Below are positions 9,700-20,900 of a stretch of 23,623 nucleotides of DNA, piece after piece; position 1 is the first letter of the stretch, and each line of letters begins with the position of its first letter. The translations under genes were made by a program, and so were the position numbers. The notes under the pieces were generated by a model, which made no database searches, was not told the origin of the DNA, and saw only the letters and a list, made by a program, of their open reading frames with translations. Source of the stretch: Mesaphorura yosii (Eukaryota > Arthropoda > Collembola > Poduromorpha > Tullbergiidae); assembly GCA_009869945.1 (NCBI GenBank), contig WIXG01000743.1, positions 1-23,623 on the forward strand. The letters are read 5' to 3'.

Positions 9700-12600
9700 A
9701 CAAACAAAATAACGGAAATCAGATGCAAGTAATGCACTATTACCTAAATTCGTTAATCGTGCTTCACAAATACGGAATTAGTCCCTGATTTGGGGAGAGT
9801 GGGACCACACCTCAAAATGCACCTGCAGACCAGCCTAAAGTGCAGTTAATGCAGTTGACAGTTCACAGGTTTTGGGCAGCTGAAACAGCTGATTTGAGAT
9901 CTCTGATCTCGGAAATGAGTGAATCATCTCATCTTTCCCTTTCTTAGCAGTTGGCAGTGAGCAGTAAGGCGAAATACCGTTTCATCTTCAGAAAAGATGT
10001 AAAAGAACACGATGAGGTGAAATCAGTTGCAATACATATTCGAGGAGCTCAGTTTTGCCATATTAAGGACAAACTTCGCAAATGGTAATTAAGGTGTGGC
10101 CCGGCCGAGGCTTACAATGTGCCATCTGCGTCAGTCACCATCGCCTTGCGGCTCGCAGGCCCGTTCTAGGAAGAGGCGACATACGACAACAAGACGCGAA
10201 GATTCATTCATTCTTTTTTTTCTCGTACTCATACGCGTTCTCCCAAAAGTGGAAAACGCGAGTCGATTAAGGAAAACATGCAAAAAAATGGAGGAGGATC
10301 AGAATGGAAATCAGCCACCAGCAGGTAGAACGTCTTCCATATTTACATCTTCGTGGACAACATAATTATAGTGCACAAGGAGCAGGAACTTGTGCAGTGC
10401 CCGCGCCATGCCACGTCGAGCCTTGTCAACTTGTCTTGTCATGTCACTCATCAGTGTTGCACTGCGAAAAGATCAACAACAAACCAAAACAAATACTAAA
10501 TACAGCTCAGCGTAAGGATCTTTTCCAATTCTTCCTTTAGTACAAAGAAGAACAAGAAGATGAGGATGAAGATGATTCACAAGCCAAACCAAACCAAGCC
10601 AAGAACAGCATGCAGCAATTCATTCATAATAATTTTAATGTTGTGCTTTTGCTTGTAACGTACGTACAAAGATTAGCATGGATGTCACATAAATCAAAAG
10701 TCTATTACGTATTACAGGAGAGGTAAATGGCAAATGAATGGAATTCGCGAATCGCGATTCGCACTGCGAGACAAACTGGCAGCAGGCTGCGGCTGCAGGC
10801 AGGGTCAACTCAAGTCTTGTCTACGTCAGTTATTCACTAAATTCCTGTCATTATGCGCCTGCCCGGCTAAAAATAACCATGATCTCATGAGCACTGCAGA
10901 CAAAACATGAAACAAGGAGCACGGAGTCGACAGTCGAAGTAGAAAAGAAATAATTAGATCAGTGCGCCGCCGTGAGCCAAGCCGAGCCCAGCCCAGCACG
11001 GATCAAATCAAGCAATTAACTCCACGCTCTGCTGGAGGAAATGAGTCATGCCAATTATTTCGTTATTTCGAGCAGTGATGTGATGAGATCGACACCGCGT
11101 ACGCGTGCGACTGGACTCACTGGACAACTCGACTGGAGCATGGACGATGGAAATAAACCAGCCACAAGCTACCGCACCAGCCAGCCAGCCAGTCAATTCA
11201 TCAGTATTCAATCCACGAGCGAGGAGCAAAGCAAGGCGATGGACGAAGATTTATTCGCATTACCTCATTTCATTCATTCCTCGCATTGCATCGCAGTGGC
11301 CATGGCTTGGTGGGAAAAAAGGTGCCAGAATGAACGTAAAAATTATCATTAAGCACTTGGGCAATGATAATGATGTATAACTTAATTATTTTACAAGAAA
11401 AACACCAAGAACTGAATTAATTAAGCCTCCCTCACCAACACGACCGCTTCAGCCACTGACTGACTGACCATACGATTACGACTCATGAACGGCGAACGGG
11501 CTTTGGGCTACGAACTTGTTCTCGGTGCTGGGTTAGGTGACATCATCAAAAGTGCTGAAGCTCCAACGTGTTTTTTGTTGGAGTTCGCAAGATCGCAGAT
11601 CGCAGTTTCCAATTCGCATTCTCAATTCTCATTCTCTATTCTCATTCGCATGGTATGGCATAAATTATTAATTAGAATCCACGATTGTGATTCTGATTTC
11701 GATTGCCTTGCCTCGTCGCGTCAGTGTCAGGCTCATCATTCATTCCGCAGCCACAGTCGCATGTCGCTGGGTACACGGCTCATCCACAGACGCGACGCAG
11801 GAATTTATGATGTTGTTGTTGTAAGTTTTATAATTGGCCAAACACATTAATTTAAATTAAGCACTGCTGCATAGTGGCCAGGTGCTTGCGCTTAAGCATT
11901 AAAGCATTCATTATGTAATGCCAATGCTATGCAGTCGTGGAGTGGACTGGGCCCCATCCCGTCCGCCCCGTGCTCAATAACCTAAGACTGGATTTTGCTT
12001 CTTGGTTTTTGATTGAGTCATAAATCGAATTCCTTATTCGGAGTCGTGTAGCATGGTTTCCAGTTTATGTTTATGGCTCTGCTCTAATTTAGGCAATCAG
12101 TCCACGAGTCCATGCTCGTTCGTTTCAAGCAAGCACTCCGAACGCCGAAGAATGCTTACCATTGTAAAAGGCCTAAACTCTGCCCAAATCCAGCGTCAGG
12201 CTGCCAGTTTCCGGTGCAATTCGCCAATTATTCTGGCGGTTAACTGCGTTTTTCACTTTCCTCGAACACACATTCGCATTGGTAAATTCGCACTCACCAA
12301 TTCAGCACGGTCACGCACGTACAGTCTGGCTTGGCTTGACTTTTGAGTATCTTATTTTGGCACCTGTACAAGCACAATTGCACAATCACAACAAAACACT
12401 TGTGTATGCAAATGTAAATTATAAATCAAAACAAAACACTGCACTTTGCGTCTGCGTTTGCTTTTGCGTAATTGCGTAACTTGGCAGACACTAGACAGAG
12501 TTAAATCTTGGCAGCATTTCAATATTTCCAAGTGCGAAATGCTAATCCGCTGTCACGATCACGTTTCACTGCTTACTGTTACGTACTACGTGGATGCGAA

Positions 12601-14416
12601 TCTTGGCTTGACTTCACGTTGCGTTGGCCCTTGAACTTGAACTTTGACTGACTGCAATTTGTAGCGAAGACTTTGCACATTCGCACTCCTGAACTGTTGA
12701 ACTGTCACGCTTTTCTTAATCACGGACTCTGTTCTGTTTCTCATTCAGCGGATATGCACCTGAATGCCCAGAGCCCACAGTGCAAAAGATGAAGATGAGA
12801 CGGCGGCGTTGGACGAGCCTGACGATGAGCAGCAATCGCAGTGCAATCGGCAATCCGCAAATGAAGCAGAAGCAACTTTTAACTTTTCACACCCACGCCA
12901 AGTCAAGTCAAACCAAGCCAGTCAGGCTTTACTTAATACTCGATGCTTAATGAGACGCGATGAGGTACAACGACAGAACAGAAGACTAGAGTTTGTACAG
13001 CGATGTTCGTGCTTTGTATTTCGTGCAGCGGACGGCTGGCCCAGCGTAGCAGAGGTTCGGGTGACGAAATTCTTCATTCATCTGTGCAAGCCTGACTGTG
13101 ATCACTGCGATAGCGATGCGATGCGAGATCACCAAAGCCAGAGATCACAATCACAATCAGAGTCACCCTCTGCACAGCACGGCTAAGCGCAGCAAGGCAA
13201 TAAATTCATTTTGTGAATGGAACGACGTGACGAAGAAGAAACAAGCAAGAGAGGATGCGACAAGCGACAGGAGACAACGACGACAACTCGATACGCGATG
13301 TGAAGAGATGAGACTGGGCGACGCCAGCAGCAGCATGGACTCAATGCCCCAGCCGAGTGCAATGCGGGCCGGAGTCACCGGATTGAAAAGATGCAATTCA
13401 TGAAATGTAATGCATTTGCTTTTTCTTTTGAAGCGTACGTAATGATGATGAATGACTAATATAACCAGCATGCTCCGTGTCGTCTCGTGGTCTTGGATGA
13501 TTCTGATTTTTTGGGGTGTCAAAAGGAAACGGCTCGTTAACGAACAAACACCGCCGCGGTCGTGGTCGTGCTCGCTCAGGAATTCAATGGAATCTCGTTA
13601 CAGCGTACCGTGAGTGTGACGAGGGTTGGTGAAGATCTAAAAGCGGAGATGACACTTTTCGTTTCTCTGCACACATGATGACTTGACTTCGACTTTCAAT
13701 GAAATGAAGCGACAATGAGGCGAAATAGGCCACGTGCTGTGTTTGGAATTCCAAACTATCATATTAGAAGTTTTTGAAGACTAGCACAATAAACACAAGT
13801 GAAATTTAACCTTTAGCCTGTACTTCAATTAACTCGCGTCAACGCGTTGTTTATAAACGGCATTTTCTAGAAAAGAAATCCACCATACAAGAATCTAGCA
13901 AGAAGTCAGTAGCACACATTAGATGCCCATCTTGATTTGTGTAATTAGATTTTGGAAACACAGAATCCTAAACCAGACTTCCTGCTTTTGATTTCCAGCA
14001 TTCTTAAGCTTTGCCTACAATAATTTCTGATGGTCCACGACATGTCATATTCGTCCTATAATACGCTTACTGGAGTCCATACGTTTGATGCATATCCCAG
14101 ATAAACAGATTAACTCTAATTTGAGTATCTCTGTCATTTTTCATAACAAAATCTTGCCTTTCTTTCAAAATTATTCCGCCTGACGCGTGATCAGTTCATC
14201 GTGGACGTTGAGAGCAGACAGAGTTACAATAAATATATAACCGCTTTTAACATTTTTATACCGCGACGAAGTGACAATTACAATTGACAATGTGTGCAAG
14301 TTCCTTTTAGCTATTAAGAATGACTCTGACTCTGACCTAGTGAAAAATTGGAATTCAAGGTACGACGGGCGGCCAGGGCACTGGTTCTTCTAACTGATAA
14401 GTAATAATTGCAGACG
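9700..14416. other. Long interval without a convincing gene between Noggin and the Tudor gene
   Basis: This 4.7-kb stretch contains only short open frames, none with a recognisable domain. The longest (plus strand 12764-13186, 140 codons) is Gln/Ser-rich with no motif. The interval separates the divergent 5' ends of Noggin (minus) and the Tudor gene (plus), so it likely holds both promoters and possibly developmental enhancers. Short CAAGCCAAG/CTTGGCTTG runs recur at about 10580-10605, 10975-10999, 12325-12340, 12601-12610 and 12897-12927. A TATATAA string lies near 14234-14240. A likely 5' UTR intron of the Tudor gene is at 14360-14413 (donor AAG|GTACGA, branch-like CTAACTGAT, acceptor TTGCAG). 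Confidence 0.45.
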
Positions 14417-17400
14417 ATGGATGGGCATGGGCAGGAGGAACCTGCTGATAGAGGAGGAGGAATTCGCAAATGTACAGAGGAGAGGTAAGGAAAGTATTCA
14501 GTCAAAAACTAATTGCAGTTAATTATTGTACCTCTGGCTCTAATTCTTGCCTTATCTCACCGACTTGTAGATGTGAAGACCACGGTATTTCTCCAGATGA
14601 AAAGTATATCGGAAATGGATGCACCGACAACTGGGCCCGCACCAAGCTGGAGACACAACGATGCGACGGCGAGTACAGTTTTCCAGTTTATGAAGAAGAA
14701 TTTCTAGACAAGTACAGGGAGTACCGCAAATTATTGCACGAGGAAGAACGGCTGATCCGAAGATACAAAATTGCGCTGGGACAAGGTCATGAAGTCAAAA
14801 AGGCCAAAGAGTACACCCGAGTCGATTTCCTGGATCAGATTCATGAGACATTCGGTGGGCTTTGTGCCACTCTCGGAAATTCAGAGTTTGAAAATTTTTA
14901 CGACGCTTTTGTGCAAGCTAAACTTGAGCAGATTCAGCAGTGGGAGGAAGAAGAGTCTCAGGTCCTTTTCAGAGACAGTGAGGCCAAGCTGGACCTCCAC
15001 TATCGGGATCTGCAGAATCTACAGGGCGTGGAGTTGAAATTGGAGAAAATTAAAAAACTCTTTGGCGGTCAAATTCATCGATGCTCGCTGGATCCAGCTT
15101 TGAATGGCGGTAGCAATTGGATCATGCTTCCAGGATCTCCTGTTGAAGATTTGGCAGCGTTCAAGCAGCATGACTCGTCCATCCAGGAATTAAACAACGG
15201 TGTTCCGGATACCAAGTTGATACTCTATCCGGTGCTCTACTTTTCCGCACTGGACGAGCCATCAGCGAAACAAATCATCTCGCACCAAATTCAGGTTCTT
15301 CTCGCCGTGCATGACGGAATCCTTCGACTTACCGACATTGAGAAGTGCCACAAAAACCTGTTCGGGTACGAAATACTGGAGTTGATCAAGAATGAGTGCG
15401 ATTCTGTTTCCGTTTTTCCAACACTCTTCAAATCCTTCGAGGATCTAATTACAGAAATATTGAGCGTGCAGCCTGGTCTTGGAATTCAAGTCTGTGACGT
15501 CACCATCGGCTACGATCCCGGCACGGACACATTCGCCCAAGAAAAGTATTTTATTCAGAAACCCGGCGGCAATAAACCAATGTCGGGGAGGATGCGTGCA
15601 ATCGTCGAAGATAAACTGAACCTGAACAGTCTAGCCAACGCCAACACTCAGCAGAGCAAGCGGACTACGCCCGGAAACCAACTCGCAAGCGTTGGAATGG
15701 AAGTCATGCGTCAATTCGCAGAGGGTCAAGACGAATTGGATCCAGAAGAAGTAGCTCGACAGCAAAAAGCTGAAGAGAAAGCTCAAAAACTGGCGGACGA
15801 GCTGATTCTTAAATTGGGGCCGACTATTCCAGTGATTCCAAGGACTTTTGTTCAGCCGGGCGAGGCCCCGAACTTGGTCTCTTGGTGCATTAAGGAAGGT
15901 CAATATGTTCGTGGGATGATTTTCGATCCGGTCAACCCCTGCAAGATGTTTGTCATTCTTACACAATTTTGGGATGAGCTGGAACTGTACCAAAGAGAAA
16001 TTCAGTGAGTGAAAAATTTGTATGAATAGTTTTTAGTTTCAGGCGCCAATCACTAATCAAAATCGAACTTTATTCTATTCTAGAAAGCGAATGGATACAA
16101 TTCTACTCAATCTTGAGCGGAGAGCAGAGGCGACTGTTCCGCACGTGTCAATGCTGGAGCCTGGACTTTTTGTTATGGTTTACTGCACATGCGGAGCGAC
16201 GGAATGGTTTCGAGCTCGAGTCCGTTTCGTTGAATCGTGGGAGCCTCCTATCGTAAACAAAAATTGAACATACCTACCAACTCGGTTTCGAATTTGGCTT
16301 CCTTTCCTGAATTCTCGCTGTGAACGCCTTTTTACCTCTTGTTTTTAACAGATTCACGTTCAATTAGCCGACTTTGGCTGCTTCGAAGTAATTCAGGAGA
16401 TGAAATACATTAAATTCATGCGTCGAGACATTTTCGTGGACTTCCAACACCAAATGATTGAGTGCAAACTTCATTTTAGAAAGAAAGTTTGCGCGGATGA
16501 CCGGTACCCGATTTGGGACCCGGCGATGGACTTTAAATCCTTCACTATCGACAGGCCAATGGGGATTTACTTCAGGAACAAAGTGTATTTTAAGAATCCT
16601 GACGACTCGGAAGTTTGGGTAAGTTATTTACACAAGCCAGGTCAGGCCTACAGATAAGCCAACACCAACACCAAACTCTTAATTGAACTTGTAGAATAAT
16701 GAATACATCTGGATTGTGACAATGAACCGGCTCAACAAAGGCAAAAGCGACAGCAGCGATCACACAAAGGAGGAAGACTTCACAGACGTATACAATCCGT
16801 ACCTCGGAAGTGAAATCGGAGTGGAACTCCAGAGAAGGGCGGCCAAGAAGAAACGTTTCCACCCTGGCGGTGACGGCCAACCTGTGAACGCGGCGGAGAC
16901 ACAAAACATATCCGACTTGGAGATGTACAACCTTCACGAGCACGGCGAATTTCTGTGCAAGGTGGAAGTGTACGACATTTCAAATGTAGTCGAGAAGTAC
17001 ATCATTGGCGTAGTAAAGCCAAAGAGAATCCGCAAAATGGCGGCGGCCAGACCGTCGAAGGACATCAAAGACGACGTGTATAAGCCAGGCGGGGATGCGA
17101 ACCGTCAAGCAGAACCACTTCAGTTTGACGACGCTCTATGCTCAGCTCTTTCAGCATTTGAAATGCAAGAGATTGAAAGCGGAGTTTCTGTCACTGAATC
17201 GAGTCAACAGCCGACGACGACGAACACCAACACAGCCGAAGCCAAAGCCAAAGCCTGTGACTTCAGTGTGGGCAAGACCCTGGCAATTTCCAGCCGTCGC
17301 TCTCCAGACCGCAGAACTGAGCAAATGAGAGTTCCTGGCACCAGAGGAAGAGAAAGAGGTGAGTAAATCAGGACATGATTCAAACTTGAATTTTATACCG

Positions 17401-17559
17401 TCCAATTCCCTATTCACAGCTCGATTGCTCAAACTTTCCGCCATCTTTTCCGACTTACAACGGTGTGGGCGTGGTCGTGCACGTGCACGTCAAGACTCAG
17501 ATTCCGATTCCGACCACACGCTTGTAGGATTGCCCACCGGCGCCGCTGACGTTCACTGA
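14417..17559 (+). CDS. LOTUS-like/Tudor domain protein (TDRD5/TDRD7/Tejas type)
   Basis: Proteins of this type act in germline granules and the piRNA pathway, binding methylarginine ligands and RNA-helicase partners. Exons are 14417-14484, 14571-16004, 16084-16252, 16352-16618, 16695-17358 and 17420-17559; all introns are GT-AG, 61-99 nt, and phases agree, giving 913 residues. Residues about 50-190 are charged and helical. About 258-310 (QIQVLLAVHDGILRLTDIEK, then NLFGYEILEL) resembles a LOTUS/OST-HTH fold. About 430-640 is an extended Tudor domain with core PGLFVMVY, WFRARV, then VQLADFGCFEVI and a C-terminal VDFQHQMIECKLH. The usual Asp-Tyr-Gly-Asn is Asp-Phe-Gly-Cys, so dimethylarginine recognition may be altered. 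The C-terminus is Ser/Thr-rich with Arg-Gly/Arg-Ala and SDSDSD stretches. An in-frame stop precedes the chosen ATG in the spliced leader. Exon 6 frame and end are uncertain. The Tudor call is firm; the LOTUS call is tentative. Confidence 0.82.
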
Positions 17560-17853
17560 GATGGCGACTCGATCACCTTCAGTCAAAGATCCACGACCGA
17601 CACTGGCGACGGGGACGAAGCAGATGTCAGCTCTGCCGAATCAACGTCAGTGTCAGAAAATCCACGTCCTTCAAATTAGCGCGACATTAACGTTCCTGTT
17701 GGCCGTTGTTTTGTCGTCAGACTCGTGCTCGCCTAGATTTCGCGGCCAGATTGGTAGAATTAAGCGCGGGCACGACGCCTAGCTTCATAATTCTTAAGTT
17801 AATTAGTGTTCTAGTACGCTGCATGTTGTTCTTTTTTACTTAATTAAGACGTG

Positions 17854-17859
17854 ATTAAA
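17854..17859 (+). promoter_or_regulatory. Candidate poly(A) signal of the Tudor gene
   Basis: ATTAAA on the plus strand, about 295 nt beyond the proposed stop at 17557-17559. It lies just before the oppositely oriented signal of the thioester gene, as expected for two converging transcription units. Confidence 0.4.
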
Positions 17860-17920
17860 GTTTACAGTAGATACCCTGCATAAACACTCATAACCTGCAA
17901 ACTTTGAATTTGTATCTCTA

Positions 17921-17926
17921 TTTATT
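17921..17926 (-). promoter_or_regulatory. Candidate poly(A) signal of the thioester protein gene
   Basis: AATAAA on the minus strand (TTTATT on plus), about 72 nt past the stop codon at 17998-18000. A normal short 3' UTR would end between the two convergent genes. Confidence 0.5.
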
Positions 17927-17997
17927 CTTGTCCACACATTTTACAAACGGCATTTTCAAGGAAGCGCATCGCAAGAGTGAATTTGCATAATTTTAGC

Positions 17998-20900
17998 CTA
18001 GCAGTTTTGTATTTTGCAGTTTCCATTCCTATTTCCACCTCCACCGTCCACCTCATTTGTGCACAGGTCACAAGGCGCCAGCTCCAGTGGTTCGTAGTAG
18101 GTGACAGCGCTCAGGGTCGTGTCATAATAATCATAAACGTGCACGTACGCCCGGCTGGGGTTTGCCACCCGGAAGACACGAGCCGCCGCCAGAGTAATGC
18201 ATTCCGTCCCGTTTCCGAGGAAGTAGTCGTAGTACAGCTGCAGCTGTGTGCCCACTTGCTCCAGATCGACCCGCTTAAGCTTCGCCACCTTCTTTGTCAG
18301 TGGCTTCACGTCCTCCTGCTCAAACATGTAGCCGGATGGAAGATTCACCTCCTGCACGATCATGTTGGACCGAGCCCCGGCGAGGAAGCGCGAACAGATG
18401 TAAAGGCTGATTCCAGAGTTGTTGGCGGTTGGTTCGACCTGCAGTGCACAGCACCGGAATTTCGGGGTCAGGTAACAGAAATTGGCGCGCTGATTTCAAA
18501 TTTTACACCAGTTCACTTACATTGACCTCAACGTTGAATGCAGGCTTCTGGTCGTGCTCCTCCATGTAATACGTCCACGTCAGCACCGCCAGCGCCGTTC
18601 CCTTGCCCTGGGCGTGCACCGAGACGGTGTCATTCAGCTCAGCGCCAGACGAAGGTGATGCCGCCGAACCGCCAGAGGAATTGATAGCGAGCTTGAATTC
18701 CTGGAGGACAATCTGGTTGCCTGAGTCGACCTTGCAGCTCTCCACCACGCCACCACCGCCATTCTCATTCTGGCCATCGCCATTGTCGTTGCCGTTGTTC
18801 CCTCGACTGACTTTGACTTCCATGTCCGTGTCAGCTGATCGCGTAGCCGCCGCGAAGCGAGCCAGTGCCGTCAACCCAACGACCGTGTCCTGCGTGGAAA
18901 TGAAGCCGCCCATCGCGTTCCGCTGCTGCAGGAGCCACCTGGCGATGCTGAGGCCTGTCATGAGGTCCCCACGCGCCAAATACGTCATCAACGCATAGGA
19001 CGTTATTTCGACGGCTACGGGGCGAGTATTCGGGTGATATATAACGAACGGCATAGGCATTGGTTCGGGGTCGATATCGGGCAGCGGCAGCGGGTACGGC
19101 TTTGGGGCAGAGTCCCAATGCAGAGCATTACTGTCTTTGATGACGAGCGACTGCAGGTCGTTGAAGAATTCGTCCGCACGCGGGTCCTGAAGGAGTGTCA
19201 GCACGTACGTGATCAAACTCACCGTGTAAGAGTCATTTTTCGCGACGGGGTATGACTCGAGAATGTAGCCAACGCCCTTCTCGATGACGGCGTCAAACTT
19301 GATGTCATGCCGAGTCTTGACCAGCTCGCTGGAGTTCCTTGCCTCGATAAAAGCGAGAAGCACGTACGCAGTCAGAGCGAGTTCGTTTCCCGGGCCGCCG
19401 CCACCTTGCATCTCCGCGTGAAGCACGTGGCCCAGCTCGATGAAGGACCCGCTCTTGTGCTGTTGAGCGACCAAATACTGTAGACCCTGCACGACGGTGT
19501 TCTGGTCAACGGTGATGTACGTCGACGCCTGCACGAAGGATTTGATGACGAATGCCGTGAGCCACGTCGAGCCCTGCGGGTCAGACTGCCCAAACGCCGA
19601 GAAGGAGCCGTCGTAGTGCCGGTACGTTAATTCGCGCTGGTAGCCTTGTTCGAGGTACCGAATCGCTCTGCCCCTCGTCTCATTCGAAAGCCCACCTGTT
19701 TCGTTGAGGTACTCCAGAACAACAATGTCCGGCACGAAATTAAGCATGTTTTGCTCTCCGCAGCCGACGGGCATCACCAGCAGGCGGTCGAGGTGCTTCA
19801 TCGTCGCGCCGAGCAGGTCGCCGACGACGCTCACGCGCAGTTCGTCGGCGCCGGGCTCCCGCCCGTGTGGAAACGTGGCGACGAGGGTACCATCGAACGA
19901 CGGACTGTCCTTCAGGTCGACGAGCAGCGCTGCGGTGCGAATCAGTTTGTGGCCGGGCGGCTTGACGAGCAGCGGCTGCTCGATGGCGTCGCCCGCCGCG
20001 AGCGTCGTCCCGCGCACACTCAGCTTGATGGTCCCGAACTTGATTGGAGTCACGGCGAAGAGGACCGACGCAACGGAGCCGGATGGCACTGGCACCGTCT
20101 TCGTGTCGTGCTCCAGACTCTCATTCGCGTGCTCGTTGAACGCGAGGCTGTTGTCCACGTTGGAGAGCGTGACGTCCGCGTCCGCGTCGTTCTCCATGTA
20201 ATTGTGCACGAGCACCTGCAGCGCGAGCATTTCGCCCTTCACGACCGAGTGCGGCACGTTGAGAGTGACGAAAAACGGGCGGAAGACCGTCACGATTGTC
20301 GGGGAGCCCGAGAGCGCGATGCCCGTCTCGGGATGCAGCGAGTAGCCGCTGATGTACCACGACGTGATTGTGTCGGGGACGGCAGAGTAATGCAGGACGC
20401 TTGCCGACTCGTTCATGCGAATCTCCTCCCAGAGCCAGGCCTCGGGGAAGTGCTGGCGAACGCGGACGGGCGGGGCGAACCCAGACGCCTCCCCACCAGC
20501 GCGAGCTTCGTCAAAAGCCATGGGCATGACCGATGAAAATTCGACATTTGCGTTCTCGGCCATCATCATCGGCGCGGCCTTCGCCATGAACGCAATGCCG
20601 AAGCCGCGTCCCCTTCCCCCACCGCCAAAACGTCTTCTCGGGTACCAAGGCTGATTCCAATTCTGCCGCTCCATCACGCCGTTGGTGAGGACAAGGAGCC
20701 CCGCCTCCTCAAACACCTGGAACGCGGGCGACCCGCCCCAAACGCGGTATGTGCCCCATTGACTCTGGAACTTTGTGATTTCGGAATCGATCGTCTTCGC
20801 GCTGATGTCGTTGTCCTGCTTCAGCATGAAGACGGACTGGTCCACGCCGCGGAGAGCCACGACTGACTTTTGTGAGGATTCAATCTGGAGCGTCGCGTTC

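Noticed and set aside
12764..13186. 140-codon plus-strand open frame, Gln/Ser-rich
   Set aside because: Low-complexity translation from a repeat-like region, with no motif and no supporting exon structure.
13850..17964. Shared 13-mer aaacggcattttc at about 13856 and 17947
   Set aside because: Too short; the flanks diverge, and chance or AT-rich composition explains it.
19646..20536. A 296-codon open frame antisense to the thioester gene, plus others such as 21824-22411
   Set aside because: It lies opposite strongly conserved thioester-domain sequence. GC-rich third positions remove stops on the opposite strand; the translation is Arg/Val/His-rich with no domain.
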